From Coriobacteriia bacterium (GTDB taxonomy: Bacteria; Actinomycetota; Coriobacteriia; Anaerosomatales; PALSA-660): a DNA stretch of 34,174 nt. The notes beneath the pieces were generated by a model. It had not been told where the DNA came from, searched no databases, and worked only from the letters and a program-made list of their open reading frames with translations. Where the stretch lies: assembly GCA_025361505.1 (NCBI GenBank), contig JANYKZ010000101.1, forward strand, positions 1 to 34,174. Direction: 5' to 3'. Every line of letters starts with the position of its first letter. The first letter of the stretch is position 1. Position numbers and translations under genes: made by a program. This document shows, one piece after another, positions 1 to 7,139 of the stretch.

Positions 1-1126
1 GCTCCACGAGCTTCTCGAACAGCTCCGTGATGAGCTTCCCGCGGCCCCACGCCTTCTCGACCGGCACCTCGTGCCTGGCGCACAGGGCACGCAGGTCCTC
101 GAGCGAACGGTCGAACGAGACGTCGTCGTCCGCGGCCGCGCTGGTGAGCTCGATCATGGTCGCGCGCCGCCAGGGGGCCCCGAGGTCGACCTCGACGCCC
201 TGGTAGGTGATCTCGAGCGACCCGAGAACGTCTTGCGCGGCCGTCCGCACCATACCCTCGGTGAGGTCCATCATGCCGCGCAGATCGGTGAAGGCGCGGT
301 AGGCCTCGAGCATCGTGAACTCGGGGTTGTGCCGAACGGAGATGCCCTCGTTGCGGAAGGACCGGTTGATCTCGTAGACGGCCTCGAAACCGCCCACGAG
401 CAGGCGCTTGAGGTAGAGCTCCGGAGCGATGCGCAGGTACAGCTCCATGTCGAGCGCGTTGTGGTGCGTCACGAACGGCTTCGCGGTCGCTCCGCCGGGT
501 ATGGCGTGGAGCATCGGGGTCTCGACCTCGAGGTACCCCTGTGCGTCCATGAAGCGCCGGATCGACGAGATGATCGCGAAGCGCTTCGCGAAGGTGTCGC
601 GGACACCGGGATTGACGATGAGGTCGACGTAGCGCTGGCGGTATCGCGTCTCCGTGTCGTTGAGACCGTGGAACTTCTCCGGCAACGGCCGCAGGGACTT
701 CGAGAGGAGCGTCACCACGGTCGGCGCTACGGAGAGTTCGCCGCGGCGCGTGCGGAGCATGGTGCCCTCCGCCCCGATCCAGTCGCCCAGGTCCAGATCC
801 TTGATCCGCGCGAGCGCGTCGTCGCCGAGCACGTTGGCGCGGCAGAACAGCTGGAGGTCGCCGGTCGCATCGCGAAGGACGATGAAGACGGCCTTGCCCT
901 GGTCGCGAAGCGCGACCACACGGCCCGCGACGCGGACCTCATCGGCGGTGTCCTCGCCGTCGGCGAGAGATGCATAGCGCTCCGCGAGTTCGCTCGCGCG
1001 GGCGCTGACATCGAAGCTGAGCTTGTACGGCTCCTCGCCGCGAGCACGGAGCGCCTCGAGCTTCGCATGCCTGACGACGATCGGGTCGTCGTCAGGTGCG
1101 TTCAGGGCGCGCTCGTCTGCGGCCAT
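1..1126 (-). CDS. lysS: Lysyl-tRNA synthetase, class II (3' part outside window)
   Basis: Charges tRNA-Lys with lysine in the cytoplasm. About 375 N-terminal residues are present and the gene runs off the left edge, so the C-terminal part of the catalytic domain (motif 3) is not seen. The N-terminal OB-fold anticodon-binding domain (about residues 50-160) is followed by class II signatures: KFHGLNDTETRYRQRYVDL, then the motif 2 region FRNEGISVRHNPEFTMLE. The ATG at 1126 lies 8 nt after the greA stop, so the two genes are probably co-transcribed, an arrangement common in Gram-positive bacteria and actinobacteria. The N-terminus before the OB fold (AADERALNAPDDD) is short and acidic. Identification is secure; only the length is unknown. 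Confidence 0.96.
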   Translation of the reverse strand, partial: MAADERALNAPDDDPIVVRHAKLEALRARGEEPYKLSFDVSARASELAERYASLADGEDTADEVRVAGRVVALRDQGKAVFIVLRDATGDLQLFCRANVLGDDALARIKDLDLGDWIGAEGTMLRTRRGELSVAPTVVTLLSKSLRPLPEKFHGLNDTETRYRQRYVDLIVNPGVRDTFAKRFAIISSIRRFMDAQGYLEVETPMLHAIPGGATAKPFVTHHNALDMELYLRIAPELYLKRLLVGGFEAVYEINRSFRNEGISVRHNPEFTMLEAYRAFTDLRGMMDLTEGMVRTAAQDVLGSLEITYQGVEVDLGAPWRRATMIELTSAAADDDVSFDRSLEDLRALCARHEVPVEKAWGRGKLITELFEKLVE

Positions 1127-1134
1127 GGGGGCGC

Positions 1135-1608
1135 CTAGTGGTGGATGGAGACGACGGTGTACTTGATCGTCTTCCCCGAGGGGAGCGACACCGCGACGAC
1201 GTCGCCCTTCTTGCGGCCGATGATGGCCTGCCCGACGGGTGACTCGTTGCTGATCTTGTTGTCTGCGGGATCCGCCTCGGCCGAGCCGACGATGCGGTAG
1301 AGGGTCGTGTCGCCGTCGTCGCCGTGCTGCAGCTCGACCTTGCTGCCAAGGCTGACCTTGTCGTTCTTCTTCGGCGCCGAGATGATCGTGGCGTGAGCCA
1401 GGATCTGGTTGACCTCGATGATGCGGCTCTCGACCCACGCCTGCTCGTTCTTGGCGTCGTCGTACTCGGAGTTCTCGGAGATGTCCCCGAACTCCTTGGC
1501 TTCCTTGATCCGCTCGCCGACTTCGCGGCGCTTCACGGTCTCGAGGAAGTGCAGCTCCTCTTCGAGCTTCTGCTGACCCTCTACGGTGAGAGCGATTTCC
1601 TTGTGCAT
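1135..1608 (-). CDS. greA: Transcription elongation factor GreA
   Basis: Rescues backtracked RNA polymerase by stimulating cleavage of the nascent RNA 3' end. The protein has 157 residues, the usual GreA length. The N-terminal coiled coil (about residues 1-75) carries the acidic tip FGDISENSEYDDAK, whose Asp and Glu place Mg2+ in the polymerase secondary channel. The C-terminal FKBP-like domain ends with SPVGQAIIGRKKGDVV. The start is the ATG at 1608 (MHKEIALT), preceded by AGGAG at about 10 nt; a longer in-frame extension to 1683 has no family similarity and is rejected. lysS follows after 8 nt. A perfect inverted repeat (1736-1772) separates greA from tatA upstream. Confidence 0.96.
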   Translation of the reverse strand: MHKEIALTVEGQQKLEEELHFLETVKRREVGERIKEAKEFGDISENSEYDDAKNEQAWVESRIIEVNQILAHATIISAPKKNDKVSLGSKVELQHGDDGDTTLYRIVGSAEADPADNKISNESPVGQAIIGRKKGDVVAVSLPSGKTIKYTVVSIHH

Positions 1609-1735
1609 GGTCCCCGGACTCCTATCGCACTTTTCGGGCTCTCGCGCAGCTCCGCTCTTCCGGCCGAGGCCGGTGGGGAGCAACGCGCGGGCCGCCTCGT
1701 ATATCGGGCGGCCCTCAGAGTTGGAGAGAGTATAG

Positions 1736-1772
1736 CGCCCCGGTCCGCGCTTGCAAGAGGCGGACCGGGGCG
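1736..1772 (-). terminator. Terminator-like hairpin after tatA
   Basis: Perfect 13-bp inverted repeat CGCCCCGGTCCGC / GCGGACCGGGGCG with an 11-nt loop. It lies about 40 nt past the tatA stop on the minus strand and upstream of greA. The bases after the stem are C/T-rich (CTATACTCTCTCC) but are not a clean T tract, so it may be a weak intrinsic terminator or an mRNA-stabilising stem. Confidence 0.6.
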
Positions 1773-1812
1773 AGTGGTGGAGCGGTGAGCCTGAAGCCGG
1801 ACGAGGGGGTCG

Positions 1813-2007
1813 CTAGACCTCTTCGTCTTCCTTCTTGGGCTTGGCAGCCGGCTTCTCTTCATCTTCGTCATCGAGCTTGCCATCGATGCCGTCCTTGAGA
1901 GCCTTCGCCGACTTGCCGAACATCTTCGCGAGCTTCGGGATCTGGGTCGGGCCGACAACGACCAGCGCGATGATCAGAATGATGATGAGGGTCTTGTCCA
2001 GATTCAT
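1813..2007 (-). CDS. tatA: Sec-independent protein translocase subunit TatA/E
   Basis: Pore-forming subunit of the twin-arginine pathway, which exports folded, often cofactor-bearing proteins. The 64-residue protein shows the family layout: a single N-terminal membrane helix (about residues 6-20, LIIILIIALVVVGPTQIPKL), the hinge Gly-Pro, an amphipathic helix (KLAKMFGKSAKALKDG) and a charged, acidic/Lys-rich tail. ATG 2007 is preceded by a clear AGGAG. No tatC or tatB is seen here. TatA and TatE cannot be told apart on sequence alone. The gene stands alone between rex and a hairpin, so it is probably its own transcription unit. Confidence 0.92.
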   Translation of the reverse strand: MNLDKTLIIILIIALVVVGPTQIPKLAKMFGKSAKALKDGIDGKLDDEDEEKPAAKPKKEDEEV

Positions 2008-2096
2008 CGAGATGCTCCTTCGGGAGTGGCACGCCGTGGGGCCGTCATCTGCCGGAGACGACCGCTGCTTAGAGTATCACCGCCACCGTACCCGCG

Positions 2097-2780
2097 CTAT
2101 CGGTCCCGGCCCGAGGGCGGTCCCGCCTGCTCTTCACGGGCAGAGAGATAGTAGAGGGTGTGGAGGAGCTCCTGAACGGGATCGGTATTGTGCAGTGTCA
2201 CGCCCTCAGGGACCTGGACGACGACCGGGGTGTAGTTGAGGATGACGCGGATCCCGGCGGTCGCGAGCCGGTCGGTGACCTCCTGCGCGGCGGCGGGCGG
2301 CACCGCGACCACACCGATGCTGATCCCCTGCTCCTTCACGGTCTGCTCGAGCTCGCGCATGTCGCGCACGATCACGTCACCGAGGCGTCCGCCGACCCTG
2401 GCCGGGTCGTTGTCGAACACCGCCGTGACCATGAACCCATGCTTGCTGAGACCGTCGTATGCGGCGATCGCCGAGCCCAGATTGCCGGCGCCGACGAGCG
2501 CGAGCCGGTGGACGTGGTCGGACCCGAGGATCCGCTGGATGCGATCGGCCAGCGTATCGACGTCGTAGCCGATGCCGCGACGCCCGAACGAGCCGAAGTG
2601 CGTGAGGTCTCGCCGGATCTGGGCGGGATTCACTCGGGCGAGCTCCCCGAGGCGTGCGGAGGAGACCGTCTCCTCCCCGTCCTCACGGATCTGGAGGAGC
2701 ACATTGAGGTAGAGCGGGAGGCGCTCGATCACGCCCTCGGGGATGTGCGCCCCGGCTTCCACCATGGTTCCACGCTCCAT
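2097..2780 (-). CDS. rex: Redox-sensing transcriptional repressor Rex
   Basis: Dimeric repressor that binds DNA when NAD+ predominates and is released by NADH; it typically controls fermentation, respiration and hydrogenase genes. The protein has 227 residues. An N-terminal winged helix (about 15-85; ...RVNPAQIRRDLTHFGSFG then RRGIGYDV) is followed by a Rossmann domain with the dinucleotide motif VGAGNLGSAI. The C-terminal helix (PVQELLHTLYYLS) would give the domain-swapped dimer contact. ATG 2780 has GGTGA at about 8 nt; an internal ATG at 2765 is the alternative. A perfect palindrome of Rex-operator type lies 75-92 nt upstream and overlaps a candidate promoter, so autoregulation is likely. 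Confidence 0.95.
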   Translation of the reverse strand: MERGTMVEAGAHIPEGVIERLPLYLNVLLQIREDGEETVSSARLGELARVNPAQIRRDLTHFGSFGRRGIGYDVDTLADRIQRILGSDHVHRLALVGAGNLGSAIAAYDGLSKHGFMVTAVFDNDPARVGGRLGDVIVRDMRELEQTVKEQGISIGVVAVPPAAAQEVTDRLATAGIRVILNYTPVVVQVPEGVTLHNTDPVQELLHTLYYLSAREEQAGPPSGRDR

Positions 2781-2853
2781 CGGATGTCACCTTCGGACCG
2801 AGACGTCCGCCTGCCGACCCCATGCGGACACCACTCTGACACGCGCCACCCGC

Positions 2854-2883
2854 ATTGTAACTACTGTTACAAAGTGGGCGCAA
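2854..2883 (-). promoter_or_regulatory. Candidate rex promoter overlapped by Rex operator palindrome
   Basis: Positions 2855-2872 read TTGTAACTACTGTTACAA, two perfect 7-bp arms around a 4-bp spacer. This resembles the TTGTGA-N6-TCACAA-type Rex operator, with A replacing G at one position of each arm. On the minus strand a possible -35 TTGCGC (2878-2883) and -10 TACAAT (2854-2859) sit 18 bp apart, so a protein bound to the palindrome would cover the spacer and the -10. The AT-rich palindrome stands out in this GC-rich DNA. The operator assignment rests on family knowledge and position; the promoter boxes are inferred. Confidence 0.72.
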
Positions 2884-2928
2884 GCGGAGCCGGCGGTCAC
2901 TGCCTGCCCGGCCGGACAGCGGGGCTCG

Positions 2929-3723
2929 CTAGAACGCCGCGCCCTCGAGCGCGTGCGCGCAGACGCAGGCACGCTCGGCCGGTAGGGCCGGGATCATCGC
3001 GTGGAGCAGGTCGCGGAGCTTCTTGTTGTTGGCCTCGAACACGCGCACTACCTCGTCGTTCGAAACCGGTTCGATGCCCTCGGCGCCGGCGTCGTGATCG
3101 GTGATCAGCGAGATGTTGCAGTAGCAGATCTCGAGTTCCCGGGCGAGATAGCACTCGGGGTACTGGGTCATGTTGATGACCTCCCAGCCCTGGGAGGCGA
3201 ACCAGCGAGATTCGGCGCGCGTGGAGAAGCGAGGGCCCTGGATGACGACGACCGTGCCCTTGGGGTGGACCGTGATGCCCAGCGCGTCCGCCTGCTCGAC
3301 GGCGACGGCGCGCATGGTGGGACAGTACGGGTCGGCCGACGACACGTGCGTCGTGACGGGGCCGTCGTAGAACGTGTCGATCCGTCCCCACGTCCTGTCG
3401 ACGAACTGGTCGCAGATCACGAAGTCGCCGGGCTTCACGCCGGGCTGCAGCGAGCCGCAGGCGTTCGGACCGATGATCCGCGAGACGCCCAACTCCTTCA
3501 TCGCCCACACGTTCGCACGGTAGTTGATCATGTGCGGCGGCAGCTGGTGGTCCTTGCCGTGACGTGGCAGGAACGCTACCGGGCGGCCCGCGATCTCACC
3601 GACCGTGACGGGTGACGACGGCGCGCCGTAGGGTGTGTTCACGCGGAACTCCTCGGCGTTGTCCAGGAGCGAGTAGAACCCGCTCCCGCCGAACACTCCG
3701 ATCTCAGCCTTGGGAAGCGTCAT
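2929..3723 (-). CDS. mtnP: S-methyl-5'-thioadenosine phosphorylase (PNP/MTAP family 2)
   Basis: Phosphorolyses methylthioadenosine to adenine and methylthioribose-1-phosphate in polyamine and methionine salvage. The 264-residue protein begins with the phosphate loop region (IGVFGGSGFYSL), then RHGKDHQLPPHMINYRAN, GPNACGSLQPGV and the MTAP signature GTVVVIQGPRFSTRAESRW. The purine-contact segment reads LITDHDAG; both aspartates favour a 6-amino purine over hypoxanthine or guanine, which supports MTAP rather than a purine nucleoside phosphorylase. Start ATG 3723 has a strong GAGGAGA; an upstream in-frame extension is rejected. It sits 118 bp after a YhaM-like gene and 148 bp before rex. Methylthioinosine activity cannot be excluded. 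Confidence 0.88.
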   Translation of the reverse strand: MTLPKAEIGVFGGSGFYSLLDNAEEFRVNTPYGAPSSPVTVGEIAGRPVAFLPRHGKDHQLPPHMINYRANVWAMKELGVSRIIGPNACGSLQPGVKPGDFVICDQFVDRTWGRIDTFYDGPVTTHVSSADPYCPTMRAVAVEQADALGITVHPKGTVVVIQGPRFSTRAESRWFASQGWEVINMTQYPECYLARELEICYCNISLITDHDAGAEGIEPVSNDEVVRVFEANNKKLRDLLHAMIPALPAERACVCAHALEGAAF

Positions 3724-3841
3724 GGTGTTCTCCTCATCGGTGCCGCCCGTCGCGCGAACGCGCGGGCTCGCGGGTCGCCTCACGGTTCACGGATTGTATC
3801 GCACCCCGCTCCCCCGCCTCGTCTCCGCGAAGTCCCGGCGG

Positions 3842-4816
3842 TCAGGCGCACTCACGTCGGACGGCGCCGGTCGCGGCGGTAGGGACGAGCAGCGCCCGGC
3901 CGAACGGACTGCCGCGGTCGCTCCAGGATTGCTCGAGCACCGCGGCTCCCGACACGGCGTCCAGGAACGCGGCAGCCTGAGCATCGAGGTTGTCGGCGTG
4001 GTGCAGGAGGAGCGCCTCGAGCGAACAGGGCTCGCACGGGGCGCCCCACTGGCGCTCGCCGTGGTGCGCAAGTACGGCGTGGATGAGGCGTAGCCCCAGC
4101 TCGTCGGGCAGCGGCCGCGCCAGTCCTTCGATCGCGCGCGAGACGATCCGCTCACCGAGCACGACGTGCCCGACCAACCGACCCGCGTCGGTGTACTCGA
4201 ACGACGATGCGAACGAGAGCTCCTCGGTCTTGCCGACGTCGTGGAGCAGCGCGGCCGTGAGGAGCAGGTCGTGGTCCGCCCGGGGGTATGAGGAAGCGAG
4301 CGTCTCGCACAACGCGGCGACCGCGAGTGTGTGCTCGAGCAGACCGCCCACGTACGCGTGGTGACGACCGGTCCCCGCCGGGCAGGAGGCGAACGACCCG
4401 ATGAAGCCTGGCGCGCCGAAGACCGCCCGCGCCACCGACCTCAGGCGGACGTCGCGGATACGCTTCACGGCGCTCCGCAACTCGCCGAGCATCTCCTCCC
4501 GGTCGCGGAGGCCGGACGGCAGGAGGTCGCGCGGGTCGAACGTCTCGACGGGCCGCAGCGCGTCGATGGAGACGCGGCGGACGCCGCGATAGGTCGAGAC
4601 GACTCCCCGGATTCGGACGACGGATCCGATCGGAAGCGCCTCTTCGGCGGAGGAGGGTCGGAACATGACCGCCGGTATGGCGCCGCTGCAGTCCGAGACC
4701 TCAAGGGACAGGTACGGATCGCCGGTGCGCGCGGAGCGGATGTCGCGCGAGCGCAGTGAGAAGAGGGAGTCGACACGCATCCCCTCGCCGAGGTCTCTCA
4801 CGTACTGCTCCTTCAT
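3842..4816 (-). CDS. YhaM-like OB-fold/HD-domain 3'-5' exoribonuclease
   Basis: Predicted cytoplasmic metal-dependent phosphohydrolase acting on nucleic acid 3' ends. The 324 residues are close to Bacillus YhaM (about 314). An N-terminal OB fold (about 1-110; YLSLEVSDCSGAIPAVMF, GSVVRIRGVVSTYRGVRR) is followed by an HD domain starting at HHAYVGGLLEHTLAVAALC, with metal-binding AALLHDVGKTEE, VLGERIV and a further HAVLAHHGERQWG. HADNLDAQAAAF near the end is also typical. Start ATG 4816 is set by GGAGG at 6 nt; a 48-residue in-frame extension upstream is Arg-rich noise. It is divergent from a lipoprotein gene. The family call is firm; the exact substrate is inferred. Confidence 0.85.
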   Translation of the reverse strand: MKEQYVRDLGEGMRVDSLFSLRSRDIRSARTGDPYLSLEVSDCSGAIPAVMFRPSSAEEALPIGSVVRIRGVVSTYRGVRRVSIDALRPVETFDPRDLLPSGLRDREEMLGELRSAVKRIRDVRLRSVARAVFGAPGFIGSFASCPAGTGRHHAYVGGLLEHTLAVAALCETLASSYPRADHDLLLTAALLHDVGKTEELSFASSFEYTDAGRLVGHVVLGERIVSRAIEGLARPLPDELGLRLIHAVLAHHGERQWGAPCEPCSLEALLLHHADNLDAQAAAFLDAVSGAAVLEQSWSDRGSPFGRALLVPTAATGAVRRECA

Positions 4817-4950
4817 GACCGCCTCCGGATCTCGGTGCCGCCGCCTGTGGCAAGACACTAGTCCCTCGCTCTGACACTGGAGGCGCGGCGGCGCTCGTGA
4901 CGCTGGTCTACCATGGAGCCGAAAAGACCCTCTTCCGGGAAGCCGACGCC

Positions 4951-5403
4951 ATGCGCGCACGCCTCGTCCTGATCGCCCTGTTCGCGTCGCTCGCCCTGGC
5001 GTTGGCGGGCTGCGGACGCCCCGCGGCCCCCCTGACGGTCCGATTCGAGAGCCAGGACGCGTCGATCACCGCCAAGGCGGCCGAGGCGCTCGCCGCGACG
5101 ACGGACATCAGCGCCTTCGCCAGCGTGACGTCGACCGATGCGCCCGCGCTTCGGAGCGCGATGCTGGCCCAGTTGAGGGCGAAGGGCGGCGCCGGTCCGC
5201 GCGCCGCGGAGCTGCTCACCACGGGCTTTCCTGCGCATACCCCGTCGGTGCCCGTGCTCGTCCAGGTCCGCCCGGTCGATGGCGTCGACGCCATCGTCGT
5301 CGTGGAAGCCTACGGCGACACCGGTGGAACGCTCACGCATCGGCGCCTATGGGTCTTCAACCGCGCGACGGGCGGGATGATGCGAGCCGCCTCGTTCTAC
5401 TGA
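4951..5403 (+). CDS. Putative small lipoprotein of unknown function
   Basis: I do not recognise the family. The 150-residue product starts with a lipoprotein signal: basic MRAR, a hydrophobic stretch and lipobox LALAGC with the lipidated Cys at residue 21. The mature part (about 130 residues) is alternating hydrophobic/polar with a short central helix (APALRSAMLAQLRAKGG) and strands VPVLVQVRPVDG, AIVVVEAYGD and HRRLWVFNRATGG, consistent with a compact alpha/beta domain outside the membrane. The ATG at 4951 is preferred over a GTG at 4897, because that would put 18 residues before the signal peptide. It is divergent from the YhaM-like gene and convergent with the next gene 26 nt away. Confidence 0.7.
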   Translation: MRARLVLIALFASLALALAGCGRPAAPLTVRFESQDASITAKAAEALAATTDISAFASVTSTDAPALRSAMLAQLRAKGGAGPRAAELLTTGFPAHTPSVPVLVQVRPVDGVDAIVVVEAYGDTGGTLTHRRLWVFNRATGGMMRAASFY

Positions 5404-5429
5404 CGCCGCGCGTCACCGCGGATCGCCGC

Positions 5430-5795
5430 TCAGGCGACGTGTTCGCACGAGAGCGGGGCGCACGCGGAGTCGCCGTAGAGGCGCCGGAGCTCACGGCGCG
5501 TGGCCTCGGGTGAATGGCCGGCCTCGAGCAGCTCACGCTCGAGCGAGGCGATGACGAGCCGACGACTGACCGCCGGAGCCGCTCCCTGAAGTGCGCGCCT
5601 GCGCACGACACCCCAGAAGTAGGATTCGATGCGCGTCCGCGTCGCCCGCTCGGAGTCGGAGCGTCGGGGGAATCGCGACGAAGTCGCTCGCACGGCTTCG
5701 GCCGCCACGGCCTGGGGGGTCCCCGCGGCGAGCGCACGCTCGGCGAGGACGCCGAGGAAGGGCCGCTCGGACGGCTGTGTGGTGTCGTTCTGCAT
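5430..5795 (-). CDS. Small basic protein of unknown function, likely SOS-regulated
   Basis: 121 residues, no family recognised. It is Ala/Arg-rich and predicted almost wholly helical (ALAAGTPQAVAAEAVRATSS, RRLVIASLERELLEAG, SPEATRRELRRLYGD), ending in an odd Cys-containing tail (SACAPLSCEHVA). There is no signal peptide or membrane helix. ATG 5795 has a near-ideal AGGAGG at 5 nt, so the gene is probably real. A perfect SOS box lies immediately upstream of that ribosome-binding site (5808-5823), pointing to DNA-damage control. The helical, Arg-rich character loosely recalls small SOS regulators such as RecX, but I see no RecX motif and make no such assignment. Confidence 0.7.
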   Translation of the reverse strand: MQNDTTQPSERPFLGVLAERALAAGTPQAVAAEAVRATSSRFPRRSDSERATRTRIESYFWGVVRRRALQGAAPAVSRRLVIASLERELLEAGHSPEATRRELRRLYGDSACAPLSCEHVA

Positions 5796-5807
5796 CGTGG
5801 CCTCCTA

Positions 5808-5823
5808 TCGAACTGATGTTCGA
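5808..5823 (-). promoter_or_regulatory. LexA-type SOS box
   Basis: TCGAACATCAGTTCGA on the minus strand is a perfect match to the TCGAAC-N4-GTTCGA operator known for LexA in mycobacteria and close to the B. subtilis CGAAC-N4-GTTCG box. It ends two bases before the AGGAGG of the gene at 5795. A weak possible promoter (TGGTCG, 16 nt, TATGCT at 5828-5833) lies just upstream, so LexA would cover the transcription start. Confidence 0.72.
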
Positions 5824-5860
5824 CAGGAGCATAGCCGGACGGTCTGACACGACCAGGCGC

Positions 5861-6106
5861 CTAGGTGCCGGGAACCTCCATGATGCAGTCGATGCTGTCG
5901 CGGTTGACCGCGATGTACTGGACCGAGTAGAGGATGTCCTCGGAGCCCACCTTGCAGATGCGGGCGTCGGTCACCGGGAAGAAGTCCTTGCCCTTGGAGT
6001 TCAGGGCGTCCGTCAGACGGCTCCCCGCAAGGACGTGAAGGTCACCCTCGATCTGCATGCCCTGCGTCAAGATGACGACGTGGAGCCGGTCTTTGTGGCT
6101 GTACAC
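5861..6106 (-). CDS. Small single-domain protein (DUF6812-like)
   Basis: 81 residues, rich in beta strands: RLHVVILTQGMQIEGDLHV, then SRLTDALNSKGKDFFPVTDA, then ILYSVQYIAVNRDSIDCI. The GSRLTDALN...FFPVTDA core and the VNRDSI segment resemble a short domain family found in actinobacteria and anaerobes (DUF6812, from memory, not verified). Function is unknown; the shape suggests a small barrel-like ligand- or protein-binding domain. The start is GTG 6106, preceded by AAGGGGTG. A much longer in-frame reading upstream overlaps the DUF2085 gene in another frame and is rejected. It lies 62 nt after that gene and is probably in the same unit. Confidence 0.72.
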   Translation of the reverse strand: MYSHKDRLHVVILTQGMQIEGDLHVLAGSRLTDALNSKGKDFFPVTDARICKVGSEDILYSVQYIAVNRDSIDCIMEVPGT

Positions 6107-6168
6107 TTCCCACCCCTTGTCACGCCCGTGCGGTGGCGCCGGACGCCCCACCGCTCCCCTACAGGATT

Positions 6169-6855
6169 CTAGACCCGCCCGACGAGCGAGAGAAGTACCA
6201 GACGCAGCCAGTCCGCCAAGGCGAACTCGACGAGCGAGAGAGCCAGGGCACACAGCAGAGCGGGCCACGTCTCGCGAAGGCGCCCGAACGCGCGCTCGAA
6301 GTACGGGATGAGCGAGACCAGCACCAGGTTCACCGCCGTGAAGGTCACCAGGATCGCGACTCCCACCCCGATCGGATAGGCGACGCCGAGCAACGGCCCG
6401 CCCCAGTAGGCGGCGACAACGGCGATCGGAGCGGTCGCGCACCATACGATCCCCTCAAGCGGTGATTCAAGTACCGGCTCGGATGAGCGGGATCTCCAGA
6501 GTTGTGTGTTCAGGAGGGGGACGATAACGAGGGCGATCGCGAAACCGGCGCCCGTTCCCGTCGCGAGCCTGATCAGGTTCGTCGTGGCCCGCAGGCCAGC
6601 GTACGAGGTGACCCCGTCCCAGCCCATCGCGACCAGCGCAGCGACGGCGACACCCATCAGCCAGGCGGGAGGCATCCCCGAACGCCGCCGGCCGCGGTCG
6701 AAGGCGGCCATGACCAGCAACGCGACCACGAAACCGAGATAGATGCCGGTGTCCCGGGCGCAGACAGGGAGCTGGTGCCCGCCGGCGAAGAAGGAGCGGG
6801 CGGGCAGCTGGTGGCACAGGCCGTAGCCGAGCCAGTGCAATGCCGTGTCGATCAT
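6169..6855 (-). CDS. DUF2085 family integral membrane protein
   Basis: 228 residues with about five or six hydrophobic helices. The family mark is the N-terminal CHQLPARSFFAGGHQLPVC followed by ARDTGIYLGF, where conserved Cys/His residues sit at the membrane face; the usual ARCTG is ARDTG here, so one conserved Cys is missing. Members have no known biochemical role; the Cys/His set suggests metal or redox chemistry, which is inference. ATG 6855 has a GGGGGAG only about 3 nt away. It follows tRNA-Pro and a hairpin, and precedes the small gene at 6106. Confidence 0.85.
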   Translation of the reverse strand: MIDTALHWLGYGLCHQLPARSFFAGGHQLPVCARDTGIYLGFVVALLVMAAFDRGRRRSGMPPAWLMGVAVAALVAMGWDGVTSYAGLRATTNLIRLATGTGAGFAIALVIVPLLNTQLWRSRSSEPVLESPLEGIVWCATAPIAVVAAYWGGPLLGVAYPIGVGVAILVTFTAVNLVLVSLIPYFERAFGRLRETWPALLCALALSLVEFALADWLRLVLLSLVGRV

Positions 6856-6892
6856 GGCTCCCCCGGCGGATCACAGTGCGCCCAAACGACGC

Positions 6893-6920
6893 GGCGGGCC
6901 CGGCGTATGCCGGACCCGCC
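6893..6920 (-). terminator. Hairpin 3' of tRNA-Pro
   Basis: A 12-bp stem with 4-nt loop. In the minus-strand RNA all twelve pairs form, one of them G-U, whereas on the plus strand that pair is a C-A mismatch. This strand bias supports a terminator or processing stem for the tRNA transcript, which ends 13 nt earlier. Only a weak T-rich stretch (GTCGTTTG) follows. Confidence 0.6.
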
Positions 6921-6933
6921 GTATGTCGTCATC

Positions 6934-7010
<77 letters not shown>

Positions 7011-7078
7011 ACGAGGTCGTATCCTACACGGTCGCTGCGTAGCGCGGCAAGCAATGATTCCGCGGACGCGGAACAGCA

Positions 7079-7111
7079 GGAGGCCCGGCTCCCTGATGGG
7101 GCCGGGCCTCC
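7079..7111 (-). terminator. Terminator hairpin after the octaheme cytochrome gene
   Basis: Perfect 11-bp inverted repeat GGAGGCCCGGC / GCCGGGCCTCC, 28 nt after the stop of the cytochrome gene. There is no real T tract afterwards. It isolates the cytochrome gene from the downstream tRNA. Confidence 0.65.
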
Positions 7112-7139
7112 GCGGAAGAAGCATCGTACGGAACGCGTG

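Noticed and set aside
71-1138. Long plus-strand open frame opposite lysS
   Set aside because: It is antisense to clear LysS motifs. Long open frames on the opposite strand are expected in GC-rich DNA.
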